Shown piece after piece: positions 11,709-23,886 of a stretch of DNA of 64,000 nucleotides (the stretch's first letter is position 1; each line of letters starts with the position of its first letter). Below the pieces are notes generated by a model that saw nothing but the letters and a program-made list of their open reading frames with translations, was not told where the DNA came from and made no database searches. The stretch spans positions 10,294,001 through 10,358,000 of the forward strand of contig JAJFZO010000609.1 of NCBI GenBank assembly GCA_021397835.1, read 5' to 3'. This DNA comes from Moringa oleifera (Eukaryota > Streptophyta > Magnoliopsida > Brassicales > Moringaceae). The position numbers and the translations under genes are program-made.

Positions 11709-14700
11709 TCAGGTGCAATGACAGGATACATTCTGTGCAATTAAGGTGATCTCCTTGACCCTTTCATCAACCAGCTGCTGCAATTGCTCTTCTTGTTTTG
11801 TTTGACTTTTATCCATCTGGATGCTACTAGCTTCACCGTCCTGTGACTTAAACATGACAAAGGACATCTCTGGATCAAGAGAGCTTGGGACATCAATCAC
11901 CTGCTTTCCAGCAGTCTCATAATCTTTCCCTAAGACGTCTGCTTTCACATGGTTTGATATGACTGAAACATAATCCTCCAAGTACTTGTCGATAGGATCA
12001 AGGCCAAGGTATATCAAAACTTCCCAACATTTAAGAAATTGTTTCTTGTTGATTTTCAGAGTCTTCCTGACATCCTCGATTGCACTCAGAGGTGGGATGA
12101 ATCGAGGTTGACTTTTCTTCGACAGTTTTCCCTGCTTCAGGCTTAGAACAGCTGAATGCATTGCTTGCTGAATTGGTTCAAAAGGTAGCAGGCGGCGAAT
12201 GTCCACACAAGTGCGCACATGTTGGAAGTAATCCAATGGCTCTTCAACTGTCAAGTCATAAACATTTTCAGATATTGCAATATTGTTGAGCACCTCCACT
12301 AGGTAACTGCCATAACCCTTACGCTGATAAGGCGGCAATACCAAAATCTGCCATCAGCAAATTAAGGTTTAGCTTTCGATAAAAATTCAATAGAGCATCA
12401 GCTAAGAAAGTAAATTTAGGCTTTTTACATTGGTCTACCGACAAAATGAAATATGCCAATGGAGGTCAAACCTGGCTGAGTCGCAAGCGTGAGCTGTCAG
12501 GGTAACGATAAAAGCGATAGACTGCTGTAAACCCAATGAGCCTATCTAGAACTTCCCCCTGCTGATCTGTTTTCTTCTGAATCAAGAGATATAACTCCCA
12601 TCCCGAGTCAGTAACATCAATAGGATTGCTACCTATACAAAGAGAATAGAACCAGTAACTTAAGTTAAATTAAAGGTACACCAAACAAGAAATGCAAAAA
12701 GTATTTCTTCAGAACCCAAGAAAGACGAACCATCAACAAGAAGAAGAACAAGAGGTACCACACGACTGTAGAAGTGTCCAGCAGCAGAATTGCCAACCAC
12801 CATGCGAACAACCTGATCCAGAAGGACAGAAAAAAAAAACGGCACTCATTACAAACAAATAATCTTAAAAAATGCACATCCCATGCGATGAAAAAGAAAC
12901 TGGCAACCGTTAGTCTCATAATCATATCCTATGACAAGTGACTACAATAAGATAACTCAGACCATGGTTCCATTAAAATCAATTCACTGAAGTCACTATA
13001 CTGGCCAGCCCTGTGGTACGAGGGCAATTGACACCATCGCTAGCCTCCTCTAGCATGCATTTGACGACAGCATGGAGGTGACCATTATTCATCCGTGGAA
13101 GTTGAATAATAATTTTTAAAAAGACAGAAAAAGAAGTAAGTATTAAAAGAAGGATATTAAGGCAGTGACAATTTCACATGCTAGAGAATGGTTTGCTTTA
13201 CGAGCCAAATCTCATTTTACCACTACACTTTGTCAGAAAGGTGCAAACAACAAGACCAACAAAAGATGACAGTAAAATAGCAGCTCTGCTACAATTCTGT
13301 CAGATTCAGTAGTCTACTCAAATTGGTCACAAAAGAAGATAGCAACCACAGTTCCATATAGGTGACTATAAGCACTTGAAATGGAAGGTAAACCAAAATT
13401 ATCAGGAACAAAGTACAGTGAAGCTAACAAGAAGACTCAAGAGGGCTTGGGTAGGGCAGGGTCTTGGGAAAGGAAAGGGAAGAGTGGTTAAGATGATCCC
13501 TCACTTAATTTTTTGGAATATTTGGCGAGAAATAAACAAGAAGGCTTTTGACAATTTTTAAGCTCCATTTACTGTGATTAGAGATTCTTGGGTTAGAGTG
13601 TTAACATTCTAGAAGTCAGGTATTGATTTTGCAAATGTGGAAGATCTGGGTTCATAGGCCTACTAACTTCCACAAAGCGAACTAAACATGTAATGGGTAC
13701 TTCTCTCTGTTTCTGCTTAAAAACCAAAAAAAAAAAAAAAGAAGAAGAAGAAGAAGATTCAAGGTCTTAAATACAAGGTCATAATAGCAAGTATTTTTTC
13801 ACTGTATGTAGAAATGAAAAATCAAAAAAGATTTGTACCAATAATTACCTCCATTTCTGTTGTAGCTGCTTTAGAATCACCATTTGGATAAGTAACTTGT
13901 CCATTGGCACCTTTCTGTTGCAACATCTCCCCACTTGAGACAATATTCCTGAACAATCATGATATTAGGGACAGTGAGCAGGAAAATCACACCTTATGCA
14001 AGTAGGAAAAATCAAATTATAACACGCATCAGATATCTGTGGCAAGATACCTAACAAATTGTCTCTCGGTCGAGAAAGTATGAAGGAAATCATCTTTATT
14101 TTCCACAAGAGTCTCAGCAAAAATCCTCTGTGGCAAATGAGTAATTAATTAGCAAACATATTGAGACCATAGGATAAGTTCAACAAGGCAGTCAACGCAT
14201 ACCTGAAGAGCAGCTTTCAGGTCTGTAACACCTTTACCCCCCTTAAAACAAATAAAAGTAGCAATCATATGATGCCATCAGAAAACTGAAGGTCATTATT
14301 GACCAAAAAACAGTGACTGTCTTAAGTAGCAGTTGATGATGTCAGTACTTACATCAGACGAGCTCCGATATGTGATATCAGCATATGCATGAAATGAGAT
14401 GCTACTAACCCAGATGATTATCTGCATAGAAACAGAAATGCTTCAAAACTAAACTATTGTAGTGAAGTAACAAATAAATGATATTTATTTCCACCACATG
14501 CGGTGAAGCAATGCTAGTAAGCTACACTTTGATATGAACATCTATTACCTTCAACCCTTGGTAACCATATATCTTTCCATCTTCATCAAAAAAGCTATTC
14601 AAGTCCACTGGATTAATGCAGCAGCCATCTGAGGCACTAACTTCCTCTTTGCTAGAAACTATCAGAACAACAGTAAAGTAAACTTGCAATCCAAATATAG

Positions 14701-15825
14701 TTCCACAGATTACAAGGATAATAATCATATTTTCAATAACAGGGAAGGTAAATAGGAAGAAGAGATTGAAAAAATCAACGATTGAGAAACACTTTTAATC
14801 TTTAATCACTTTAAAACCTATCCAACTAGCTCAAACTCTCAGCTAATTAGGTACCAAGTATAAAGTACATTGTCAAATAGCAACTGCTCTCCGAGGTGGC
14901 TCAGTGCAATTTTAAGCTGGTTACACAAATGCAACAACTGGATGCAAAATATGCGTATTTAATTCTCTTATAAACGGATCCACTCTAGGCAGACTCTTGA
15001 TGATCATAGCTCAGGGCATTACCATGGGTAACACTGCCAGTAAGAAAACAAGTGTATACTGATATGAACCCAGTCCAGTTTGAATTAGAATAGGATCTAC
15101 TTTCCATTTTTTAATTGTGCCCTCATCATATACTTAAAGATGAGGACCTTGGAACTAAACAAAGAAGATTATAAAATAAAATAATTCAGCTCAACCATTG
15201 TCAAAGTATTTCTCCTTACTTGAGTTATTGATGAATAACATGACAAGAAACAGGTCAAAATCATTATTTTTTTTCAAGTAGATAACCTCAATCAACCAGT
15301 GGAACTCCTTGTACTTGGCTTGACTACGGTGAATGTTTCAGCTTATCAAGTTATGTGGTAGTGCTTATAGCTTCACATTTCTCAGCAACCAAACAGCACC
15401 CAATTAACGTCAATAAATTAAAATTTGCAGTGGGACCCAAGCAAACAGAAAATACACCACTCGCGAGTTTAACACCAACAAAACCACAACAAAATGAAAC
15501 TACTAATTTCAGCTGAAATTATAAAGCAATACCATACCTAGGTAAATCTTAATGCACTCGCTGGCCTCCACTCCAGCGTCTGCTCCAAAAGCAAAAAAGG
15601 ATTGAAAGCAAATAAGAAAGTAAGACTAGCACCAGATGAGGTTAACCAAACAACATTTCCCAAAACAAGAGAAAAAAATAAGTGAGAGCAAATTCACTGT
15701 GAAACAACAAAACATGAAAAGGGATACGGCAGCTGAGTGGACTCACCGACTGCAGAGAATCCGACACGCCTACGCTTCTTGGTTTCGGTGGTCGGATCGG
15801 CAGTTGCTTGCTGCTTCTGGCCCAT
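11709..15825 (-). CDS. HAG2: Histone acetyltransferase type B catalytic subunit (HAT1/HAG2)
   Basis: This enzyme transfers acetyl from acetyl-CoA to lysines of newly made histone H4 before chromatin assembly, normally with an RbAp-type WD40 partner. Exons: 15747-15825, 15538-15579, 14549-14658, 14353-14421, 14203-14241, 14051-14127, 13849-13948, 12731-12812, 12472-12632 and 11709-12347. They join to 465 residues, close to the Arabidopsis length as I recall it. The N-terminus has a basic KKRRR cluster at about residues 17-21, a possible nuclear signal. The HAT1 N-terminal domain fills the first half. The GNAT acetyl-CoA loop QRKGYG is at residues 261-266. The C-terminal third is the HAT1-specific helical part. 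Intron 7 holds a LINE remnant. A telo-box-like CCCTAAC on the minus strand lies just upstream of the start. In Arabidopsis HAG2 is adjacent to PQQL; here DUF3531 separates them. Confidence 0.95.
13370..13755 (+). mobile_element. 5'-truncated LINE remnant in HAG2 intron 7
   Basis: On the plus strand, antisense to HAG2, a frame ending at 13561 encodes PHLIFWNIWREINKKAF. That closely resembles the C-terminal zinc-binding end of plant LINE reverse transcriptases (pattern LIFWxIWRERNxRAF). After the stop, about 160 bp of non-coding sequence leads to a poly-A stretch at about 13723-13741 and a GAA-repeat tail. This is the expected 3' end of a truncated L1-type insertion. No target-site duplication was found by eye, and the 5' border is approximate. 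Confidence 0.6.
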
Positions 15826-17209
15826 AGGTGTTCGGTAGGTTAGGGTTTTGCAGAGCGGGAAATGAAATGGAGAAGAGCAGAGGCGGGAAATCATACAGTA
15901 GGAATAGGAATAAAATCAGGTCTATACATATACTGTTGCTGGTACTGTAGGTTCCTACTTCCTACAGCGACAATCGAAAGCTGCAGCGCTGTCCTCTGCG
16001 TGTGCGATGCACGTGACCTAATGAGTTCATGGATCAGGTTAAAAGGGTTGTCCAGGCCCGACAGTGACCCAAACCAAATGAATTTTTATTAGTTTTTTAA
16101 ATCAAGAGAAAATGTTAAAATAATAAAAAAGTAAAAATTTTATGATAATTATCTCAGGTTATCGATTAAACTTTTATATCTAAATAAATTAAATTTTAAT
16201 ATATTAATTTAATTTAAATTAAATCTTATAAAAATTAAAATTTAAAAATGTTTAAATTAAAAATTTTATACATTAAATTTTGACTTAAAATTTTTAATAA
16301 ATATAAAAAATATTTAATTTACAGTCATAAAAAATTTTATAATTTTTTAAGTACTAAAATATATATTTTTTAGATTTACAATATCAATTTATTTAAAATA
16401 ATATAATTACTTAAAAAATTATAAAAGTTATTTTATAATATTTTAATTTAAATGCTTTTAATTTCTAAATTTTTAATAATATTTAATTTAAATTAAATTA
16501 ATAATTTAAAATTTAATTTATAATCTTTTCTAATATAAAATTTTAATTAATAATATAAAATAAACTTCCAAAAATTTTGAGACCTTTATCTCAAAAATAA
16601 TTTTCAAAAACTTGTTTTAAAAAAATTACAATCAACTGTAATTAATTCCAGAACTTATTTATTTATTTGAGAATAAAAATTCTGAATCCTAGAATCTGCT
16701 ACAGCCTGAATACCCAGGATGCAATAGTTATCAAGTTATCCCCGATTCCTGTCCAGGGACATATCATCAAAAGAGGATTAGAATTTGAATTTTTCCAGCC
16801 AGTGTGATCCAAAGATCCAGAAATAGGTTGATCATAAAGTGGGATGATGTTCCCAAATACATCATCTAGTAATTTAAGTTGGAGCGCCTACGGAGCTTGC
16901 AACAGATCAATCTTTCCGTTGCCTTCATTGGGCAATGATTATTGGGCACACCATAACGGCAACTATGCTTGGAGTCAGAACACCAACATACATACATCTC
17001 ACAGGACAACTAAATTTATGAGAACATTGCAAATCAAACATTTTAGGAAAGAGGCAAAATCTAGGTTTTAGCAACCTTCTCCAGCCAATGGAGGAAAATT
17101 TTCCAGTACAAAACGATCCAACTTAAACTAAAATTTTCAAGTCTCTTGGAAGCTTTAGAGGTTCTAAGGGAAAAGCCAGGATCAATTAAAGCTAGGAGCC
17201 TGTAAGACA
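15826..17209. other. Spacer between HAG2 and eL28, with an A+T-rich repeat
   Basis: The first 200 bp hold the HAG2 promoter and 5' UTR. A telo-box-like TTAGGGTTTTG is at about 15841-15851, a motif typical of plant promoters for growth genes. From about 16090 to 16640 the sequence is more than 80% A+T. It has inverted ends built on TTAATTTAAATTAAAT (about 16198-16225 and 16480-16505) and belongs to the A+T-rich family also seen near 44.8, 54.1 and 55.1 kb. The rest up to 17209 shows nothing but the probable 3' UTR of the eL28 gene. Confidence 0.5.
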
Positions 17210-18971
17210 TCACTTCCTCCCATGGACCTTGCTGGCCTGCCTGTTTCTCTTCTTGACACCAGATTTGGCAACCTTGAGGCTCCTGTGAACAACACTAAGC
17301 CTTGCAAGAGCTGCCTTCTTCAAATCTGGCCTGTAGTAATTATCAGCAACCTGAAAGCATTTGGCAAAAGATTCAATTACTCAAATACTGATGTTTATAC
17401 ACAAATACAAACATTCTGGAAAAAGATATAGAAGATGGAAAAGAATCCAACTGTTAAAGATCTATAGAATCAGTACATGTAAGTCTTCAATAACTACTCT
17501 AACCCAATGGAGTATAGATGCCAAAGAAAAGAGACAACATTATAATTTTCCTGAAATGACTTTCAAATGCACAATATTCCTTATTTGAGGATTGAGCTCA
17601 GAAGCCAAGCGTAACAAGTATATTTCATCAAAGATCCTGCTGAACAGGTCTTCTTACATGTTAGCTTCTCATCACTGCTTTAAGGAAAATGTAGCTGCCG
17701 ACAGATGAATTCACTTCACTACTCAGGAAAACCACCTGAATGATCAAAGAAGCAATGTACCAAATTTTGCTTACAAGCAATAGGCACATAACAAAAAAAT
17801 AGTAGAGGGCTAATACACTTATGTCACCTGAATTTTATTTCATTTTATTTTAAAAAAAGGTAGGTTGCTAGCCAACATTTTTCAACGTTGGCAGCTAATG
17901 ATAAAAGCTCTCTTTATGTTTAGTTCATGCAACTAAAAACTACATAATTCTCATCAAATCTAGAATTTGAATTTCATAAAGTGGATCTGGCTCTGACATT
18001 TTGTAACACTTGTAGCTACACCAACCAGTACCAGAGAACCAAGAAGGCAATGGAAGAGCAAGAGCACAAAAAGAAACAAACAGAATACAGTTCATGACTA
18101 ACATATAATTAGCATCTTGGCTTATTATTAAGTAATCTTTAGCTGCAATGACATAGCATAATATAACAGCATAAAGAGTCTAGCATCATATAATAGCATA
18201 AAGAGTCTCGTTAAATTCATTTTTGAATTAATATCAACAGCCAAATTCTTAAGTCATAGCAATTTACACAGCAGTAAAACATATATATGATACCTGATTG
18301 ACAACAGCCTTAGCCATCCTAGGGAACTCCTTTCGCATGACAGACTTGTTAGCCAAACTGGCAGGCTTGTTCTGCTTCTTTGTCTTTGTTGTGGCAAGCA
18401 CCACGGATAGATCCTTGCCTCCTGGTTGAATGCTTACTGTCTTGCGATTTGCCAAACCTAAGTTCGATAAACAAGACAGGACTAACATGAGATGACAAAA
18501 CCCTAAAACTACTAATTTCTGTGCTAACCATTACAGCTCCAGAGGGACCTAAAATCCCAACATTAATGCTTCTAATCTTAAACATCTTTCAGTTTGTATT
18601 TCAGTTGACATAAAAAAAAAAAAAGAGCACACCTAAAAAACAATACTGAAGACAAAAGCAGTATAAAGTAATGCATCTCGTTACTGATAAAAACTAGAGT
18701 ATTATTTTTTCTGCAATTTACGTTGATGTCGAAATAACAAATTTTGTATGCGCAACGAAACCTAATTCTGATTCTTTTTTTCCCTAGCGTATTTTCAACA
18801 AATAAGCAGCAAAGAGCAGGTACCAGAGTGCTTGTAGGAGTTGAGGTTGTATAGGTTGTTCCTCTCCTTGCTAAATTGGACTTTTGCGTTGCCTCTTCCG
18901 AACTGCTTGACCAAAAATGAGTTATTCCTTTTTACGATCTCCCAGATCAATTGGTCCGGAACTGTCGCCAT
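17210..18971 (-). CDS. RPL28: 60S ribosomal protein L28 (eL28)
   Basis: This is a structural protein of the cytosolic large ribosomal subunit. Coding exons: 18824-18971, 18294-18457 and 17210-17350, giving 150 residues; plant copies are about 143-150. The start [20 protein letters not shown] is typical of the family. The end VHGRK is preceded by the basic tract [14 protein letters not shown] 5' UTR intron (18984-19141) precedes the coding start, a usual arrangement for ribosomal-protein genes. A telo-box lies about 260 bp upstream of the ATG. The Arabidopsis relatives I recall are At4g29410 and At2g19730. Nothing is broken. Confidence 0.96.
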
Positions 18972-18983
18972 CTTCAACCAACC

Positions 18984-19141
18984 CTTAGAACTATTATAAA
19001 AAATACCATTACCAAATAAACCCATCAATACAGCAAATAACAGAACGTATGTTTAATGAGTTAAGCAATGAGCATTGCCTTGCATCACATAGGTTAATGA
19101 AATCAAATTACAAACTCTAGATCACGGCGGCGAGTACTTAC
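18984..19141 (-). other. 5' UTR intron of the eL28 gene
   Basis: On the minus strand the donor CA|GTAAGTACTC (exon ending 19142) and the acceptor TTCTAAG|GGTTGG (exon starting 18983) bracket a 158-bp intron just upstream of the ATG at 18971. It is inferred from splice signals only, without transcript evidence. Confidence 0.65.
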
Positions 19142-19233
19142 TGTCACTGAGAGAACAGAATGTAGGAGACACAGGAGGCTTTTGGTCGCTGCTCCCGTAC
19201 AGAAGCTGAATTGGTGATTTTATACTCGGTTGA

Positions 19234-19242
19234 AAACCCTAA
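19234..19242 (+). promoter_or_regulatory. Telo-box AAACCCTAA upstream of eL28
   Basis: The 9-bp telo-box sits about 90 bp upstream of the 5' UTR donor. This motif is enriched in plant ribosomal-protein promoters, usually near a site II element. It lies between the eL28 gene and the tRNA-Pro gene, so it is assigned to eL28. Confidence 0.55.
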
Positions 19243-19298
19243 CCTTTAAATTGAATATAATCAATTAACATTCTTTTGATAACCAAAAGTTATCAACT

Positions 19299-19370
19299 GG
19301 GCGTTTGGTCTAGTGGTATGATTCTCGCTTTGGGTGCGAGAGGTCCCGAGTTCGATTCTCGGAACGCCCC
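19299..19370 (+). tRNA. tRNA-Pro (anticodon UGG)
   Basis: This is a 72-nt nuclear tRNA without intron. The acceptor stem GGGCGTT (19299-19305) pairs with AACGCCC (19363-19369), and the discriminator base is C19370. The anticodon stem CTCGC/GCGAG encloses the loop TTTGGGT, placing the anticodon TGG at 19331-19333. The T arm is CCGAG-TTCGATT-CTCGG. The D arm (GGTCTAGTGGTATGATTC) carries the A box and the T arm the B box. CCA is not encoded, as expected for a nuclear gene. The closest T run downstream (CTATTTTTC) is about 50 bp after the gene. Confidence 0.97.
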
Positions 19371-20314
19371 TGAATAATTATAACTTCCAGCTAATCCTTT
19401 CTTTTGATTTTTCCCCATTAGCTCTATTTTTCTTTTCTTTTCTTTTCTTTTTTTCTGAAGATGATAATACCTCCAATCTTTAAAATTATAAGGTGTAATT
19501 CTCAAAGCTGTAAGTCAATTTTTTATAATTCAGAATGAGATTTCACAAACAAAAAGGAAATGTATAATGACGAGAGTTCCCAGACAAAATTCCCAAATAC
19601 CTGTCTGGTTAATTACAAAACCAGTATAATCTTTAAGCCAGTGCCTATGATTTGTTTCCATTGATGGTGTTGCTTTTCTCTGTATCTGGAGAAAAATGCA
19701 ATTCCATTCAATTTTCATGCCTATTTCCCCAGGAACCATGCTTCATCTCTCTATGCTTATACTCATAACTTCACCATTTTCCAGCCAGTTCAGAGTCAGG
19801 TACAGAACAAAGAAATCAAGAAGGGAAAGCATAGTGCTACAGAGAATATATCTATTGGCACTATATTTAACAAATCATTAATATGAACAACATCTCAATG
19901 AAATTGTAAGGGAAAAATGTGAATCCCTTCAGGAATGTTTAGGCAGGGCACATCCAGAAACTCCAGGCCTTTGGTTTTGGTTTTCCCCTTCTTGGAAAGA
20001 GAAACAGAAGGTGGGTTGTTGAGCTAAGAGAAACATAGATACCTTTGATATATACACAATTCACATTGCAATCTGAGAAATACACATAAGCAACTGGTAT
20101 AAGTTATGGACTACTAACTACTGATGAGGCCCTACCATTCTTGCTATCCTCTAATGGACTTCCCACTAGCAATTGGCTTATTCCCAGATATGCCACAAGA
20201 AGTTCTACTCAATTATACAAGAACTCTAGAACCCCAGATCCCCTTGGAAACTGATATACAAAAGAGCTGCAGATTAAACTTTGTTGTTCTCCTTCAAAGA
20301 ACATGGCTTCAAAA
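19371..20314. other. Spacer between tRNA-Pro and the F-box gene
   Basis: These 944 bp hold the 3' flank of the tRNA and the probable 3' UTR of the F-box gene. I see no gene or repeat beyond a short TTTTC run at about 19428-19454. Confidence 0.55.
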
Positions 20315-23300
20315 TTAGATGCCTTCAGAGACCCATGTGTCTTTTGTTCCTTCCTTCCACATTCCCCATTTCCATCTGACTCTTGGGTGATCATTCACAC
20401 ACCTAGATATGATCTTGCTACCAATGCTGGGATCAACTTCACGGGGGAAGAGCAATGCCATATCTATCAAGTTGGTGCATTTATCCAGTAGAGAGTACAT
20501 AAATGAAAGTGTGAGATCAACATCACATACCAGCAAATGTGCAGTAATTTCCTTCAAATCTTTCATCCCATTCCTACCTTCCAAACCTCCTCTGTGAAAG
20601 CAAGACTCCATTTCTGACCAAGCCCCAGGCCCCAACATAAGAGAGAGAACATTTGGGAAAACATCAAACAATGCTTCCAGTCCAAGTCTCATCCTTTCAA
20701 CAGATGCAGCCGATTTGACTAGATCCACTGTTAGGATCTTAACCTTGGCACCAGATGGGAACAAGCTGATAAGGCTATAAAGACTAAAATATTCAAGCTT
20801 GAAGTTCTTAAGATTATGGAACTCTTTTACTTTAAACTCATCTGCTTTCTCAAGAGAAAGATCAAAATCAGACAATAATGGAGTGTCAAGGATAAGGGAC
20901 TTTGGTTTAATACATTTCAGGCTGAGTTTCACAAGGTTGGGCGCAGATATAGTGAGAGAAACTGGAGCATTAGAGACTGTCCACTGACAGATTTTAAGGT
21001 GCAAAAGATGAATCTTTGGTTCTCTAAGTCCTCCAACGCCTACCAAATTCAGCACTTGCAGATGAGGAAAGCAATCATTAACCTTGTTAAGATCTTCGTC
21101 ATCAAGACGAATAAACTCAAGAGTCAAATTTGTCAGAGAGGGCATTTGTTTCAGGCCATCCACTGAAAGCCAAGCATTCTTCATCTCCAATTTCAGAAGA
21201 CAGGGACCTGTGCAAGAAAAACATACCTCAATTTTACTTGTATATAATACAAACATATGATCACTGAGAGTATCTTGAAAGTAATCAATACAAACTCAAG
21301 ATTGGTTTGTGAACTCTAATTGAGGAAAAGAGGGAGGAAGTAGTCGATCTTCTACAATCTTTCTCATTTGCACATGATCAAGCTGTTTAGAATGGGTAAT
21401 GCAGGATATTCTCTCAGAAGGCATGCACCTAAAGCAACATTATCTTTTTTCCATTGTTTTCCCTTTCAGAAACTTTGACAAAATTTTCTTCTTGCTACCA
21501 AATAATGTTGAATTATTAAGCATGGTCCATTGATGCACCCATCCAACCTTACCAGCAGGCAAGGTAAGCCAATTATATTTGAAGAGGGGAAAAAAGGAAC
21601 TATGCGCAGTGCAATCTGAAAGTCTGTACTTACTTGCCTATAAATGGAAGCAAGCTGCAAGGTTATTTATATTCACTGCCAAATTCCAGATCTAGCTTAT
21701 GCCAAGAATGACTGGCAAGATAATGTACTCATGATAGTACCTCTTTGGTTTAACATGTTACTTGGGCATCCAATTCTGCTACATTCTCCATTGCTTAAAC
21801 ACGATTGTGTTGCCTCTTCACACCCTATAACAATTTTGATATTCTAAAAAGAAATAAAAAAGAAAAGGACTTTATTATGGTCTCAAAAAAATTGCCAGAT
21901 CACATGGCCCACATGCAACCTTCTTGAAGCTAAAGGCCAACTATGTAGGCAAGCGGGTATTTTCTCCATTTTCAAACTGGATTTGAATCCTGATTTACCC
22001 AAATGAACTAAATAAAGTCACTTTGAAATTTCCCCGTGTATGCATAGAAATGTGGGAAAATGGCTATTCAATAACTCTACCATAAGAGAGCAGGCAAAAT
22101 AAGCTGTCTACACTGGAACCAATGACAAAGTTAGTAACTGTAATAAAGGAAACCAATAGCACTGGTCTGCTGCAAGGGAAAACAGCATGCAATTTAAAGA
22201 CCCATATGTAGAACCTTGCAGCATAATCAAAGTGAGAGAGATGTATATCCCAGTCAGCGATGGTTCTTATAGGCAACTTGGAATGCAATAAGGCTGAAGA
22301 ACATTGAAGTGGATTGGTGCAAACTGGTTTCCTCATGCCACGCCAAAACACAGTTTCATCAGCTCACTTTCCTAGATCAAGTCTCCACTAAAGATAAGTA
22401 GCATTCTTGGGGCATGCTGGAAATTTAATGTGTTTACTTTATAATGTTTCATGATAGAGTAAGATCAAAAGATGATAGGCCAAAGATTTTAGCAGTAAAT
22501 CTTGTTGAAACCACTTATGTCATTAACATGGTTTCAAAGTTTCCAATGGCGCCCAGCAAAAAAATTAGATCTTTATTGACTTAATGCCACCATTTTGCAT
22601 GGAGAATAGCTTTGTTGTCTTATTGCATTTTCTGTTAGCTTGTTTGCTGGTAGCTAGTTGTTCTTACTCCTGACCAAGTTGTCTCCTCTTTGCAGCTATG
22701 CTTCTTTATGGTTCATCGTTCTTGGACAAATAAATACACTTTTATTCTCTCCCACTCCCCAAAGAAAAGATACAAAAGAATAAAGGAAATCTCTCTGTGT
22801 AGGTCAGCGGCTGCTGGTAGTTTTACAAAAAGAAATCCTTGCTTTTGGAAGGTAATACAAAACTTGCATTCTTGTTCTCTTGAAAACAAGCCATGTAGCT
22901 GAAAAACCCAAAAAAAAAAAAAATCAACCAGCACCTCCAAATTTCTAATCAAATAGTAACAAGTTTATGTTTTAGAAATCGTCCTCCTTCTCCCATCAGT
23001 TCTCATCCAATGCAATGAACATTACAATTAAACAGAGTTACATTGCCAATTGAAAAGACTTCTTCAATTATGCACGCAAGAAGACATCTCACAAGAAACT
23101 ACCAGTAACACCCAAATCTAAAACTAACACAAACATTTCTAACAAGAGAACAACAAGAGAAGAGACCAGAAAGTTGTCCAAATAAAGCGGGCCAAACTTA
23201 CAGCACGAAGAAATCAGAGCCAAGACATCCGATTTTCTCCAACAAGACTGAATCCAAAAATCCGAGATCAACAAGTACTTTAAGTCACGACAAATCCTCG

Positions 23301-23691
23301 GCAACCACTGCTTGACAAATCCCACATCGGTCAAATATAAGTCATCGGACTCGTCGTCAATATCGTCGAATGATATTCCACTAAGCGATTTCTCGACGCC
23401 GATGGAAACCGATTCGAGGTTTTGAGAATTGACGATCAGGTTATATAAGATTATCTTAAAGGGAGTAATTAGGATTCTGGTCTCCGGTGACCTCGATTTC
23501 AGGTACCGAGACAAGGTGCAGAGTAGGCTTATCGACCGTACCTCGCGAGAGAGGGAATTCAAGGTTTTGGAAACGAGCCGGCACCGAGCCAAGTTGGTTG
23601 AGTCGTTGAGTCGACTAAGAATTTCCAGGATCAAACATGGCGGTAAATCGTCCATGAAGAAAGAGAGGAACTTTACGGTTGACCGTTGCAA
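20315..23691 (-). CDS. F-box/LRR-repeat protein (At4g29420 type)
   Basis: This is probably a substrate-receptor subunit of an SCF ubiquitin ligase, binding SKP1 through the F-box. Two exons (23202-23691 and 20315-21207) join through a 1994-bp intron (split Cys codon, CCPCLLKLEMKNAW across the junction) to give 460 residues. A second in-frame ATG at 23653-23655 would give 448 and begins MDDLPPCLILEILSRL, exactly at the F-box; the family usually starts there, so that start is likely. The F-box spans about the first 45 residues after it. Leucine-rich repeats follow: SLTNLTLEFIRLDDEDL, HLQVLNLVGVGGL and LVKLSLKCIKP. The C-terminus is TKDTWVSEGI. It closely matches the Arabidopsis protein I remember at At4g29420. 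Target unknown. Divergent from RPS15a. Confidence 0.92.
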
Positions 23692-23886
23692 ATGTGCTTA
23701 AACTGACTGACAATATCCAGAACCCATCCATGCGCCTCATATCACTCTCTTTGCACTTGGAAAATTTACTAAAAAACCCTTACTTTTGAACGAAATATCA
23801 AAATTGCCACGGAAGACTGAAAAGCCCTTGTGCTGGATGAGTTTTAAGCCCAGCCAACATCGGGACTGAAAACTTAACGGAGAAAG
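23692..23886. promoter_or_regulatory. Short divergent spacer between F-box and RPS15a genes
   Basis: Only 195 bp (231 bp if the second F-box ATG is used) separate the two start codons. Both 5' UTRs and core promoters must fit here, which makes it a candidate bidirectional promoter. I see no clear TATA box. Confidence 0.5.
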
